DNA of 64,000 nucleotides, from NCBI RefSeq assembly GCF_008107725.1, contig NZ_VIRN01000037.1, positions 1 through 64,000 on the forward strand. Reading direction: 5' to 3'. The stretch is from Marinobacter sp. BW6. GTDB taxonomy: Bacteria; Pseudomonadota; Gammaproteobacteria; Pseudomonadales; Oleiphilaceae. Shown here one piece after another: positions 1-8,627 of this stretch; position 1 is the first letter of the stretch, and each line of letters begins with the position of its first letter. A program made the position numbers and the translations under genes. The notes beneath the pieces were generated by a model. That model did no database searches. It saw only the letters and a list, made by a program, of their open reading frames with translations, and was not told where the DNA came from.

Positions 1-95
1 TGGTTGATCAGTCCGTGCAGACCTATAACACAAGACGGCCACATCTGGCCCTCAAATACAAAACGCCCGATGCGGTGCACCGGGCGTTTCGATAG
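1..95 (+). pseudogene. 3' end of an IS3-family transposase (OrfB), partial at window edge
   Basis: Reading from base 3, the frame gives about 30 residues ending at a TAG at 93-95. They contain YNTRRPHLALKYKTPDAVHR, the typical extreme C-terminus of the DDE integrase-core transposase (OrfB) of IS3-family elements. The rest lies outside the window, so I cannot tell whether the element is intact. The transposase would cut and join the IS ends. It is followed within 8 bases by a sequence that looks like the right inverted repeat of such an element. The next gene is a converging AraC regulator, so the insertion lies just downstream of it. Confidence 0.8.
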
Positions 96-102
96 AAGTA
101 GG

Positions 103-127
103 TGTAAACCTATTTCAGGACTAGACA
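103..127 (+). repeat. Probable right inverted repeat of the IS3-family element
   Basis: The 25 bases after the transposase stop begin TGTAAACCTATTTCAGG and end GACTAGACA. They resemble the terminal repeats of IS3-family elements (TG at one side, CA at the outer end). The left repeat is outside the window, so the match cannot be confirmed here. The outer edge would be at about base 127, inside the 3' flank of the AraC gene. Confidence 0.6.
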
Positions 128-138
128 CTGTAGAGTGT

Positions 139-1008
139 TTAAGCGACCTGGATTGTTTCTGCAACTGCAGCATTTTCTGCTTCCGCTGCTGTTGCGTTCA
201 GCTTCTTCCATTCCCTGGGCGTCATGCCGGTGTTCTTTTTGAATGCCCGAGAAAAGCCCGATGCGTCCTCATATCCCACCTCGAAGCAGATAATCGACAT
301 CGGCTTGTCTCTCAGGATAAGTTTCTTGGCTGCAGATATCCGGGCATTCTGAACGTATTCCCCGGGTGCCAGTCCAAGCACGTTTTTAAAGTGTTGAATG
401 AATGTTGATCTAGACATCATGGCAATCTCAGCCAACCTTTCTACGGAAAGATCCCCATTCAGGTTTCGGTCAATCCAGCTAAGTACCTTGCTCAGTTGTT
501 TGTCTGCCAGGGCCGACAAGACACCTTTCGATGTATCTCCTTCCGAAACAATGTGCCGAAGTACATTCACAAAGATGACTTCCACCAGCCGATTCATAAC
601 AGCGTCTCGCCCCTCTTGCGCCTCTTCCGCTTCAGTGAACAGAACGTCCACAAAGGAGCCTAGACCCTGAACCGACGAGAGTGGAAGCACTACAGAGGAT
701 GGAAGTGCCTCTACGACGGGGTTTCGGGACCCGGTCTGAAACTTGATTGAAGCGCAGATCATTTCTGCACCTTCGCGGTTGCCACCGAAAAGCTGGTGCG
801 GCTCAGAGCGCACCGAAAAGATCATGGTTGGTTCCTTTAACGTTATCTTCTCCCTGTTAGCTGTAGTGATGTCGAGCTCTCCAGAACGGAGGACGTGGAT
901 GTAGCCGGTTCCTTCCTCTTCAAAGGAGGCAAGCCCGCAAAGCTGGCCCCGAAAGAACACGCCGGCGTTCACATTAAGCTGGTCGAGAATGTAAGAAAGC
1001 CTGTCCAT
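139..1008 (-). CDS. AraC-family transcriptional regulator with cupin-type sensor domain
   Basis: A 289-residue regulator. The N-terminal half looks like the cupin-type ligand domain of AraC proteins ('GYIHVLRSGELDI' near residues 36-48). The last 100 residues carry two helix-turn-helix motifs ('SVERLAEIAMMSRSTFIQHF' and 'ICFEVGYEDASGFSRAFKK') followed by the family signature 'GMTPREWKKL'. I place the start at the ATG at 1008 because GGAG lies five bases upstream; the GTG at 1014 is too close to that site. It is divergent from the YHS/bufferin operon, with about 110 bases between, so it may control that operon. The effector is unknown. Its 3' end abuts the IS remnant. Confidence 0.85.
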   Translation of the reverse strand: MDRLSYILDQLNVNAGVFFRGQLCGLASFEEEGTGYIHVLRSGELDITTANREKITLKEPTMIFSVRSEPHQLFGGNREGAEMICASIKFQTGSRNPVVEALPSSVVLPLSSVQGLGSFVDVLFTEAEEAQEGRDAVMNRLVEVIFVNVLRHIVSEGDTSKGVLSALADKQLSKVLSWIDRNLNGDLSVERLAEIAMMSRSTFIQHFKNVLGLAPGEYVQNARISAAKKLILRDKPMSIICFEVGYEDASGFSRAFKKNTGMTPREWKKLNATAAEAENAAVAETIQVA

Positions 1009-1117
1009 AAGCACTCCAGATAATTGGCATAGAAGTTTGAACGATCGTACGCATTCAGTACCCCTCCAGGCCTTAATGTTTCAAACGTAGTCATCATTCA
1101 TTCAAAGGAGATACCCA

Positions 1118-1588
1118 ATGACTCGTTTCAAGAAACTTCGTACCTTCGTTGCTATTGCTTCCATGAGCGCAGCTTTTGGTGCTTTCGCTGCTGATATCGA
1201 TATGAACGCCGATGCCAATGATGTTGCTATCAGCGGCTACGACCCGGTGGCTTACTTCTCCGACTCAGAAGCCACCAAGGGTTCTGCGGAATACACTGCC
1301 ACCTATAAGAACGCAATCTACCACTTCTCCAATGCAGAGAATCGTGATCTGTTCCGTGCTGATCCCAGTGCCTATGCACCCCAGTACGGTGGTTACTGCG
1401 CTTTCGGCGTTACTGTAGAGAAGAAGCTGCCGACAGATCCTGAAGCCTGGAAAATTGTAGACAACAAGCTCTACCTGAATCTCAACAAGGATACTCAGAA
1501 GCGTTGGCTGACCGACGTTCCTGGTTACATTCAGAGCGCTAACGAGATCTGGCCGGAAATCCGTACGGTTGAAGCAGCCGACCTGTAA
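1118..1588 (+). CDS. Secreted YHS-domain protein
   Basis: A 156-residue protein with a cleavable signal peptide (hydrophobic residues about 9-24, AFGAFA/AD) and one YHS domain: 'ISGYDPVAYF', then 'YHFSNAENRDLFRADPSAYAPQYGGYCAFGV'. YHS domains are small metal-associated modules often linked to copper or heavy-metal handling. The start has a strong AAAGGAG seven bases upstream. It stands 84 bases before the bufferin precursor on the same strand, so it is probably the first gene of, or co-regulated with, that operon. A role in periplasmic metal binding is inferred from domain and context. The substrate is not shown. Confidence 0.85.
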   Translation: MTRFKKLRTFVAIASMSAAFGAFAADIDMNADANDVAISGYDPVAYFSDSEATKGSAEYTATYKNAIYHFSNAENRDLFRADPSAYAPQYGGYCAFGVTVEKKLPTDPEAWKIVDNKLYLNLNKDTQKRWLTDVPGYIQSANEIWPEIRTVEAADL

Positions 1589-1672
1589 TTCAATACCAGT
1601 GATCTGACCAAGTCCCGGGGTCCTTGCTCTTTCAGAACAAGGACCCTTAACCAAACTTTGAAGGTGATCGAT

Positions 1673-1957
1673 ATGAACCAGAAGCTTCTTTTGAGCGCGG
1701 CATTGGCCGCCGCATTGGCCGGCGCCATGTCTGCACCCCTGGCACATGCTGGGGGCAAGGAAAAGTGTTACGGCATCTCACCGGTTGGCGGTAACGATTG
1801 TGCGAACCTTGCGGGAACGCACTCCTGTGCAGGGCAGTCGAAAGTCGCCAACGACCCGGGTGAGTACAAGATTGTCGAGAAGGGCACCTGTGAAGACCTG
1901 GGTGGCTTTGACAAGGAAACGGCCCTGAAAATCATTGCTGAGAAAAGCAAAGGTTAA
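1673..1957 (+). CDS. bufA1: Bufferin precursor BufA1 (DUF2282 family)
   Basis: A 94-residue DUF2282 protein. Residues 1-26 form a signal peptide (Ala/Leu-rich, ending AHA), followed by a mature part with four Cys at 32, 43, 52 and 73 in the family contexts 'EKCYG', 'NDCA', 'SCAGQS' and 'KGTCE'. Characterised members are ribosomally made peptides whose cysteines are converted to thiooxazole heterocycles by a DUF692 enzyme, giving copper-binding 'bufferins'. I chose ATG 1673 over an upstream TTG because AAGGTG lies six bases before it and the signal peptide begins there. It sits 5 bases before bufB. The copper role is established for the family and inferred here. Confidence 0.88.
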   Translation: MNQKLLLSAALAAALAGAMSAPLAHAGGKEKCYGISPVGGNDCANLAGTHSCAGQSKVANDPGEYKIVEKGTCEDLGGFDKETALKIIAEKSKG

Positions 1958-1962
1958 GCGGC

Positions 1963-2874
1963 ATGAGTAACCGTCAGGACATAGTCCCAGCCAGGCCGGA
2001 ACTCGGGAGCAGCACTGTTGGGGTAGGGTTACGACCGGACCACTATCAGGACGTTCTCGAGCACGCCCCTTCGGTAGATTTTCTTGAGGTGCACTCGGAG
2101 AATTTCTTCGCGGAGGCAGGAATCGCTGTCGATCTGTTGAAGGAGGTTTCGGCAAGCACGCCAATCAGCCTTCATGGCACCTCGGCAGGCCTCGGGTCCG
2201 TTGAGGCTATTCCTGACGATTACCTCAAGCAACTCAAACGTCTTGTGGACCGGGTGAATCCGATATTGGTGTCAGACCACCTGTGTTTTACCTGGGCAAG
2301 GATTGGTGGACGACTCTTTCACGGTGGTGATCTTCTGCCCATTCCCTACACCGAAGACAGTCTCCGGCATGCGGTTAACAACATTGACCGAATGCAACAG
2401 GCATTGGGCCGCCAGATCGCTGTTGAGAACGTCTGTGCGTACATCGAGTTTGACCACAATGATTTCGACGAGGCCGCTTTTCTGAATGAAATCGTTGCCC
2501 TCACGGGCTGCGGCTTAATCCTTGATATCAATAACGTGATGGTGAACGCCCGCAATGCGCAAGTCGCCGAACCGGCTGATTTTGTTGACCGTTACGTTGA
2601 GTCCCTCGACCACGCCGCCATTGCGGAAATTCATCTTGCAGGTTCTACGCCCGTGGATAGGGAAGAGCTACTGATCGATGACCATGCCTGCCCGGTATCC
2701 GAGGCCGGGTGGCACGCCTATGAGCGAGTGGTTCGAGAGATTGGCCCAAGGCCCACGTTGATTGAATGGGACAACAACCTCCCGTCGTGGCGCAAACTTC
2801 TTGGGGAAGCCACCAAAGCCAGAAAAGCACAACGCCGGGTATTGAGCAGGGAGTGCAGCCATGAATCTGTCTGA
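1963..2874 (+). CDS. bufB: MNIO-family peptide-modifying oxidase BufB (DUF692)
   Basis: A 303-residue TIM-barrel protein of the DUF692 / multinuclear non-heme iron oxidase family. Metal-ligand motifs occur in the expected order: 'EVHSEN' (near 43), 'SLHGTS' (near 69), 'SDHLCF', 'VENVCAY', 'LDINNV', 'EIHLAG', 'IDDHA' and 'IEWDNN'. Such enzymes oxidise cysteines of a partner peptide, here BufA1, using a partner protein (BufC, DUF2063) that holds the substrate. It starts 5 bases after bufA1 and its end overlaps bufC by 14 bases, which indicates translational coupling. The length matches bacterial members (about 280-310). Confidence 0.9.
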   Translation: MSNRQDIVPARPELGSSTVGVGLRPDHYQDVLEHAPSVDFLEVHSENFFAEAGIAVDLLKEVSASTPISLHGTSAGLGSVEAIPDDYLKQLKRLVDRVNPILVSDHLCFTWARIGGRLFHGGDLLPIPYTEDSLRHAVNNIDRMQQALGRQIAVENVCAYIEFDHNDFDEAAFLNEIVALTGCGLILDINNVMVNARNAQVAEPADFVDRYVESLDHAAIAEIHLAGSTPVDREELLIDDHACPVSEAGWHAYERVVREIGPRPTLIEWDNNLPSWRKLLGEATKARKAQRRVLSRECSHESV

Positions 2875-3610
2875 TTACCAGAGTCAGTTTCTGGCGTTCC
2901 TGTTTGGCGGTACCAACCAACCGGCGCTGCCCAATTCGGAGGTGTATCGATTTGGGGTGGAGGCCAAGGCGGTTCGAGCCCTTGAGCTCAGTTATCCGAC
3001 GGTGAAGGCACTGGTAGGACCGGCGGCCTTTGAGGAACTGGCCCTGGATTATTTCAGAATGATCCGGAAGCAGAGCGGCGACTGGAGTGATTTCGGCTGG
3101 GGATTTCCTAGCTGGATGATCTCGCACCGGATTTCAGATCGGGTTCCCTACCTCTCCGATGTGGCGCGACTCGACAATTACGTGGGGCGGGTCGAGCGTT
3201 GCCAGTATCAAGAAGTGGACTTCGAGAGCTTTTCTGCGATTGGCGAGGATCTCTCTTCTTGTCAGCTCATTCTCAATAGCGGGCTTCAGTTTTTCAGGTC
3301 CGTTTATCCAATCGTCAGCATATGGGAAGCACACAAAAGCCATACCCCTCAAGACACGCTCAGTTTTGCTCAGGCAAAAAGAATGATCGCCAAAGGCCGA
3401 GGCCAGAACGCCCTGATTTATCGAGCGGGTTGGCGAGGGATGGCAGAAGCCATTTCTGAAAAGGAAATTGCGCTGCTCGATCGTCTCAGAAAACAGCCAA
3501 GTATTGCCGAAGCGTTCGGTGACGATGTTCTGAATGAAACGAATTTTACCGGTTGGTTGCAAGACATGATCTCAAAAAGGGTCATCGTTGGCGCCAGAAC
3601 CATTCATTGA
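2861..3610 (+). CDS. bufC: Bufferin maturation partner BufC (DUF2063)
   Basis: A 249-residue DUF2063-type protein. The N-terminus 'DYQSQFLAFLFGG' and the segment 'VYRFGVEAKAVRALELSYPTVKALVG' are typical of the DNA-binding-like N-terminal domain of this family, followed by a mixed C-terminal domain. In studied systems the DUF2063 protein binds the precursor peptide and presents it to the DUF692 oxidase. GGGAG lies before the ATG inside the end of bufB, and the genes overlap by 14 bases. No signal peptide, so modification is expected in the cytoplasm before export. Confidence 0.85.
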   Translation: MNLSDYQSQFLAFLFGGTNQPALPNSEVYRFGVEAKAVRALELSYPTVKALVGPAAFEELALDYFRMIRKQSGDWSDFGWGFPSWMISHRISDRVPYLSDVARLDNYVGRVERCQYQEVDFESFSAIGEDLSSCQLILNSGLQFFRSVYPIVSIWEAHKSHTPQDTLSFAQAKRMIAKGRGQNALIYRAGWRGMAEAISEKEIALLDRLRKQPSIAEAFGDDVLNETNFTGWLQDMISKRVIVGARTIH

Positions 3611-3622
3611 GAGGAGATTGAT

Positions 3623-4078
3623 ATGAAAGCCTTAGCTTACAGTTTTTACAGATTAAATGATTCGGTTCAGCGAATCGTCCGAGGCCTGCTACCTGTTGCA
3701 CTGCTTCTTGGGCGTCTCTACGTGGCATGGGTGTTCTTCAAAGCCGGCCTCACCAAGGTTGATGACTGGGGGACGACGCTGTTTTTGTTTGAAGAAGAAT
3801 ACAGCGTGCCGCTGTTAAGCCCGGAGTTGGCTGCCTTCCTGGCCACGTTCGGGGAACTGGTATTTCCCATCCTGCTCGCCCTTGGCCTGCTTTCTCTGGT
3901 GTCTTCCCTGGGGCTGTTTGTCATCAACATTGTTGCGGTAATCAGCCTGGCAATGATCGCGCCGGCAGCCGAGCTTTATCATGTGGTCTGGGGTCTGATC
4001 CTGATGGCGTTGGCCATGTGTGGGCCTGGCCTGTTCTCATTGGACAAGCTGATTGGCGACCGGTTGAGAAGAGCCTGA
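3623..4078 (+). CDS. DoxX-family membrane protein
   Basis: A 151-residue inner-membrane protein with about four transmembrane segments. It contains the DoxX motif 'LGRLYVAWVFFKAGLTKVDDWGTT' region (written in parts: LGRLYVAWVF, KAGLTKVDDW) and 'ELVFPILLALGLLS'. DoxX proteins are common fourth members of bufferin operons; suggested roles are membrane redox chemistry or quinone-linked oxidation. It lies 12 bases after bufC with GAGAGGAG before the ATG. Its exact part in bufferin biology is unknown to me. Confidence 0.85.
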   Translation: MKALAYSFYRLNDSVQRIVRGLLPVALLLGRLYVAWVFFKAGLTKVDDWGTTLFLFEEEYSVPLLSPELAAFLATFGELVFPILLALGLLSLVSSLGLFVINIVAVISLAMIAPAAELYHVVWGLILMALAMCGPGLFSLDKLIGDRLRRA

Positions 4079-4187
4079 TCCAGAATTTTTCACCCCTTGG
4101 CGTATTCGGCATTCTCCCTCGCATCGATAGTGTTCGCCGGGTACGCCCTTTTTCTTAATTGAAGTTATTGTCCGGAGGATATCCGCT

Positions 4188-4526
4188 GTGCCGATCGTAA
4201 ACCTGAATACATTTGACGAACTGGGAGATCTTGCCAACAGGCACGAGTGGCTCTTGCTGGATTTTTGGGCTCCCTGGTGTGCACCGTGCAAGGTTATGAA
4301 CCCGGTTCTGGAGCAGTTCAGTCAATTGAACCCTGAAACTGCAGTGGTAAAAGTGGACGTGGACCAGAAGCATGATCTTGCTGCCAAGTTCGGCGTTAGA
4401 GCCATTCCGACCCTGGTTCTGCTGAGACGAGACCAGTTCATGGGCCAGGAGGCAGGCTCCAAGTCCCTGAAGGACCTGACTAACTGGATAGATGGTTTGA
4501 AAGAGAAGGTATCGCAGTTAGCGTGA
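4188..4526 (+). CDS. Thioredoxin-like protein with WCAPC active site
   Basis: A 112-residue thioredoxin fold protein. Active site 'FWAPWCAPCKVM' (residues about 28-39) and cis-proline 'RAIPTLVLL' (near 76). The CAPC dipeptide differs from the CGPC of true thioredoxin (a classic CGPC copy is at 17563), which may alter redox potential. No signal peptide, so cytoplasmic. The GTG start is supported by GGAGG nine bases upstream. It lies 109 bases after doxX and ends in a strong terminator, so it may close the bufferin transcription unit, perhaps keeping precursor cysteines reduced. That role is inference. Confidence 0.85.
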   Translation: MPIVNLNTFDELGDLANRHEWLLLDFWAPWCAPCKVMNPVLEQFSQLNPETAVVKVDVDQKHDLAAKFGVRAIPTLVLLRRDQFMGQEAGSKSLKDLTNWIDGLKEKVSQLA

Positions 4527-4558
4527 GTTGTTGGCGGTGTTCAGAGTAAACTCAGTTT

Positions 4559-4583
4559 GCCGGGTTCAAGCCCGGCTTTTTTT
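4559..4583 (+). terminator. Rho-independent terminator after the bufferin/thioredoxin unit
   Basis: Six-base-pair GC-rich stem GCCGGG / CCCGGC with a six-base loop, followed by seven T. It lies 33 bases after the thioredoxin-like stop and before the MocR gene. Confidence 0.85.
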
Positions 4584-4663
4584 ATGCGGGAATAGCGAGT
4601 GTTTTGTACTCTGTTCGCAACTGAGATGAATCGTTTGAACGTGCCTTGGAGAAGAATTACACA

Positions 4664-6064
4664 ATGACGGTCGAATTGCCGAGATACCAGAAACTTGAGA
4701 ATACTCTGCGACAGAGTATTGAAAGTGGCCGCTGGCAAGCTGGCGAACGACTCCCTTCAATAAGGACACTTTGTCACCAGCAAGGCGTTTCCAAGATTAC
4801 GGCTCAGCATGCACTGCAGCGACTTGAAGCTCAGGGATTGATCAAGGCTCGGGAGCGCAGCGGCTTTTTCGTTGCACCTGGTCATCGAGAGTTCGAGCCC
4901 CCCAGACAAGCCTCGACACTCGCCGCACCCAAACCTGTTTCGGTGAGCCAGGTGTTTCAGGACATCATGACCCGAAGCGCTGCTTTTGATTTGCTCCCTG
5001 ATCAACGCAGCGAAGTAACGCCGCCAGGCATTGTTCAACTTAACCGGTCGATCGGGCGGGCACTGAGGCGTCAATCGGTGAGCTTTCAATATTATGACGA
5101 GCCGGCTGGTGACCCGGAGCTGAGATCCCAGCTTGCCCTGCGATCAGCCCGAAGAGGATGGCCCGCTGAAGCAGACCAGTTCTGCATTACATCTGGCTGC
5201 CAACAGTCCCTTTTCCTTGCCTTGATGGCCGTTTGCCAGAGCGGTGATGTGGTTGCAGTGGAAGCACCCGGGTTCTATGGCGTGCTTCAGTTACTTGAAC
5301 AACTTCAGCTCAAAGTAGTTGAGATACCGGCATCGCCGAACAGTGGTATGGATATACAGGCGCTTGAGGAGACTCTCCAGACCTGGGACGTAAAAGCCTG
5401 CGTGGTTTCACCGGCCTTTGCTACACCCACCGGCGCTGTGATGCCTCATGAAGCCCGCGTGCGGCTCCTCGCGCTAGCCGACCAACATCAACTTGCCATT
5501 ATCGAGGATGACATTTACGGCGATTCGGGTTGGCTAAACGTACCCGACACTCTGAAAGCGATTGATGAATCTGACCGGGTCATCCATTGCAGCTCTTTTT
5601 CCAAGGTGCTTTCGAGAGATCTCCGTTTGGGGTGGGTTTCTGGAGGAAGATGGCACCAGCAAATTATTCAACTCAAACTGACTTCCCAGTTGGCGAGTAG
5701 TCGGTTTTTACAACAAGGAGTGGCGAATTTTATTGCTGAGGGTGGCTACTCATCCTTCCTCCGGCGCTATCGTCAAAGTTTGCGCCAGCAGCGAGATCAT
5801 TTGCTGACTCTTCTGGGAGACTGGCCGGTGCCTTTGCGTGCGACGGCGCCGCTTGGGGGCTTGGCTCTGTGGGTAGAGTTGCCTCCAGAGGTCGACACCT
5901 TGAGTCTTTACGCCGAAACTCTGAAAGAGGGCATTGTCATCACCCCTGGCAGCCTCTTCTCGGTGTCAGGGAAGTTTTCAAACTGCCTTAGAATCAGTTT
6001 TGCCCATCCCTGGAATGGCCCCCGGGTTGCCGCTTTGCACCGGTTATCTGAACTGGTGTCCTGA
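4664..6064 (+). CDS. MocR-type regulator (GntR winged helix fused to class-I aminotransferase)
   Basis: A 466-residue fusion. Residues 1-75 are a GntR winged helix ('GRWQAGERLPSIRTLCHQQG', 'SKITAQHALQRLEAQGLI'). The remainder is a PLP-dependent aminotransferase fold with the Schiff-base lysine in 'HCSSFSKVLSRDLRLGWVSGG' region (SSFSK). MocR proteins are regulators that sense PLP-bound metabolites rather than working enzymes. The start at ATG 4664 has GGAGAAG nine bases upstream; an earlier in-frame TTG lacks a site. It stands alone between two terminator-bounded units, and its target cannot be read from the sequence. Confidence 0.88.
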   Translation: MTVELPRYQKLENTLRQSIESGRWQAGERLPSIRTLCHQQGVSKITAQHALQRLEAQGLIKARERSGFFVAPGHREFEPPRQASTLAAPKPVSVSQVFQDIMTRSAAFDLLPDQRSEVTPPGIVQLNRSIGRALRRQSVSFQYYDEPAGDPELRSQLALRSARRGWPAEADQFCITSGCQQSLFLALMAVCQSGDVVAVEAPGFYGVLQLLEQLQLKVVEIPASPNSGMDIQALEETLQTWDVKACVVSPAFATPTGAVMPHEARVRLLALADQHQLAIIEDDIYGDSGWLNVPDTLKAIDESDRVIHCSSFSKVLSRDLRLGWVSGGRWHQQIIQLKLTSQLASSRFLQQGVANFIAEGGYSSFLRRYRQSLRQQRDHLLTLLGDWPVPLRATAPLGGLALWVELPPEVDTLSLYAETLKEGIVITPGSLFSVSGKFSNCLRISFAHPWNGPRVAALHRLSELVS

Positions 6065-6178
6065 AGATTCCTTATCTGTCCCTATTGTTTATTAAAAAAG
6101 TGGTCCTGCCCCTATTTAAAGCGAGCGATTATCCTCCTGCCATCCGTTTCTGATCAAATGTGGCAAGGTGTGCAGCGA

Positions 6179-7573
6179 ATGAGTCGCCTGATCTCTGTTA
6201 AGCAAATTGAATCGTCATCAACAACTCATGGGCCTGAACAGAAAATTCAGCCGCGAAGTTTTTCCGGACTTTACCGCCGTTCGAGGGTATCCGGCGGGTT
6301 TGTACTCTTCACCCTGTATTTTGGCGTAGCTTGGCTGAACTGGGATGGCCGGCAGGCCGTACTCTGGGATCTTTCCGAAAAGAAATTCCACATATTTTCA
6401 GCCACGTTCTGGCCAGAAGACCTTGTGTTGCTTTCTGGAATCCTCCTGATTTGTGCCTTCGGTCTGTTCTTTCTTACCGTGCTGGCCGGACGGGTATGGT
6501 GTGGCTACGCCTGCCCCCAGAGCGTTTGGACCTGGGTCTTCTTGTGGGCAGAGCGACTGACAGAGGGGGACCGCTCAAGAAGAATCAAGCTTGATGCCGC
6601 GCCTCTGAGTTTGAACAAGATCGCTCGCCGGGGTTCCAAACATGGGCTCTGGTTACTGATCAGTCTGCTAACGGCAATAACGTTTGTAGGCTACTTCACG
6701 CCCATACGGGATCTTGTCGGTGATCTTTTTGCCATGGAAGCATCCGGGTGGGCTGTTTTCTGGCTTCTGTTTTTTACGGCAGCTACCTATCTGAATGCCG
6801 GCTGGCTCCGGGAGAAGGTCTGTTTTCACATGTGCCCATACGGTCGGTTCCAATCGTCCATGGTGGATGCAGATTCCTTGGTTATCTCCTATGACGCAGC
6901 CCGAGGTGAACCGAGAGGGTCGCGGAAAAAGGACGCTGCGTCGTCATCAAGTGGACTCGGCGATTGTATTGACTGCCAGCTGTGTGTGCAGGTGTGTCCG
7001 ACCGGGATCGATATTCGCGATGGTCTGCAAATGGAATGCATCGGGTGTGCGGCCTGCATCGACGCCTGCGACTCGATCATGGACAAGATGGGGTATGACC
7101 GTGGCCTGGTGCGTTACGCCAGCGAGCGTGAACTGAAAGGTGAAAAATCCAACCTGTTGAGACCACGCCTTCTGGGATATTTCGCATTCCTGGTTCTGAT
7201 GATCGGTCTCTTTGCCTGGGGCGTGGCATCCCGGCCACTGGTGACACTCGACGTAGAGAGGGACCGGGGAATGTATCGTTTTACAAGCGAGGGCAACATT
7301 GAAAACAGTTATTTGCTCAAGCTCACCAACAAAGACAGCAGTCCGAGGTACCTGGTGATTAGCGTTAGAGGCTTCAAAGGATCTGTAATTACTGGGCCCG
7401 GAGGTGTTGTAGTGGAAGCAGGAGAGAAGGTTGAGGTGCCATTCTCCGTAGCTTTTCCACCGAGTCTCCTGGATGCCGGCGCCAATGACATCGTCTTTGA
7501 GGTCAGCATGCTGAATCGGAAGGGCGAACTGATTGCTGAAACCAGTACGTTTCTTGGCCCGCCAGAATACTGA
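6179..7573 (+). CDS. ccoG: Cytochrome c oxidase accessory protein CcoG (RdxA/FixG)
   Basis: A 464-residue membrane ferredoxin. Several transmembrane helices carry 'WCGYACPQSVWTW' and 'CFHMCPYGRFQ', then two 4Fe-4S motifs 'CIDCQLCVQVCPTG' and 'CIGCAACIDACDS', and a C-terminal Ig-like FixG domain. CcoG acts as a copper(II) reductase in assembly of cbb3-type oxidase. I prefer ATG 6179, with AAGGTG eight bases upstream, over ATG 6158. Unusually it is an orphan: no ccoNOQP or ccoHIS genes lie nearby, but a copper-linked bufferin operon is 2 kb upstream. Confidence 0.93.
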   Translation: MSRLISVKQIESSSTTHGPEQKIQPRSFSGLYRRSRVSGGFVLFTLYFGVAWLNWDGRQAVLWDLSEKKFHIFSATFWPEDLVLLSGILLICAFGLFFLTVLAGRVWCGYACPQSVWTWVFLWAERLTEGDRSRRIKLDAAPLSLNKIARRGSKHGLWLLISLLTAITFVGYFTPIRDLVGDLFAMEASGWAVFWLLFFTAATYLNAGWLREKVCFHMCPYGRFQSSMVDADSLVISYDAARGEPRGSRKKDAASSSSGLGDCIDCQLCVQVCPTGIDIRDGLQMECIGCAACIDACDSIMDKMGYDRGLVRYASERELKGEKSNLLRPRLLGYFAFLVLMIGLFAWGVASRPLVTLDVERDRGMYRFTSEGNIENSYLLKLTNKDSSPRYLVISVRGFKGSVITGPGGVVVEAGEKVEVPFSVAFPPSLLDAGANDIVFEVSMLNRKGELIAETSTFLGPPEY

Positions 7574-7637
7574 TGAACCCACTGCTGACCTTTACGAGGG
7601 ACGACTGCCCATCATGCTAGCCGTCCCAAGTTGAATC

Positions 7638-8405
7638 TCACAGATTCATGATGAGATTAAGCTCACTCTCCGGCGGCAGACCAAGCCGCATCCTCACATT
7701 CCCGCTACCATCTTTGTAATAGATTCCGGGAGTGGCAGTCACACCAAGTTCGGACATCAGCTGATTATTGGCGTTTACCAGGGCTTTTCCGCGCTCAGAA
7801 GCATCATGGACAGGCACAATGCCCCCACTTCTGAAGGTCTCAAAGTTCTTGATGTACGCGCCGTGGGGCTTTTTCGAACCCAGAATTGTTGAAGCTTTCG
7901 CAACACTGTCGCTGGCAAGCACTCCGACTACGATATGCCTGATTTGAACTTTACCGGCTTTAAGCCAGGGCAATGCGGCTGTGCGAAACCTGTGACAATA
8001 CGGGCAGTTCGGGTCTACAAAGGCGTAAACCACGGTTTCTGCGTTCGGGTCACCGTCCTGAATCCAATGACTGTTTTCGAGCTCTGCCCAGGCCTGTTGA
8101 TTTTTTGCATCATGGAAAAGCTCTTGAACTCTGGGAGCAGAGAGATTTGAACCTTTCTTATCGATCAGCGTTCCAACAAATCCATGCTCTCCATCTCGGG
8201 TAACGTACAGAGTGACCGGAGAACCGTTCGAATCGAGTATGTAGCCGGTCATACCGTCAACGGCCTTGAAGGAAGAGACAACCTTCAGCCCGCGATCCGT
8301 TACCTGTTTGATAATTGGAGCATGACCTTCGGAGCCATGAGCTGTTGCCGAGAAAAGAAAGGCCGCACTGATCACTGCAGCCAGCCCCGAGATCGTTTTG
8401 TCCAT
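7638..8405 (-). CDS. dsbG: DsbG/DsbC-type periplasmic thiol:disulfide isomerase
   Basis: A 255-residue protein with a signal peptide (residues about 5-23, ending TAHG), an N-terminal dimerisation domain, a linker helix, and a thioredoxin domain with 'FVDPNCPYCHRF' (CPYC, near 134) and cis-Pro 'VTATPGIYY'. The motif 'HIVVGVL' and the C-terminal 'GLPPESELN' resemble DsbG. It would refold or protect cysteines in periplasmic proteins. It converges with ccoG 65 bases away. A second, divergent DsbG-like gene is in the sox region (61457-62218). Confidence 0.88.
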   Translation of the reverse strand: MDKTISGLAAVISAAFLFSATAHGSEGHAPIIKQVTDRGLKVVSSFKAVDGMTGYILDSNGSPVTLYVTRDGEHGFVGTLIDKKGSNLSAPRVQELFHDAKNQQAWAELENSHWIQDGDPNAETVVYAFVDPNCPYCHRFRTAALPWLKAGKVQIRHIVVGVLASDSVAKASTILGSKKPHGAYIKNFETFRSGGIVPVHDASERGKALVNANNQLMSELGVTATPGIYYKDGSGNVRMRLGLPPESELNLIMNL

Positions 8406-8627
8406 GACGTTACCCGTTCGCAGAAGAGAATCGATTAGTTGAGGGCTCTAATCTATTACTACAAGTGAGAGAGCGGGTGGCGAATCGTGCTGAAAAGTCT
8501 GCAGAATGTCTGAAACAAACGAGGTAGCGCTTGTGCTAACTGGCGACGATAGACGTCAACAATGTCTTTCATTCTGGTGACCGTTTCATCTAATATTAGT
8601 TGCATATTACAACAAACGGGGCCGGTA

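Noticed and set aside
7598..7627. GGGACG / CGTCCC hairpin between ccoG and dsbG
   Set aside because: The loop is about 18 bases and no T run follows, so a terminator is not supported.
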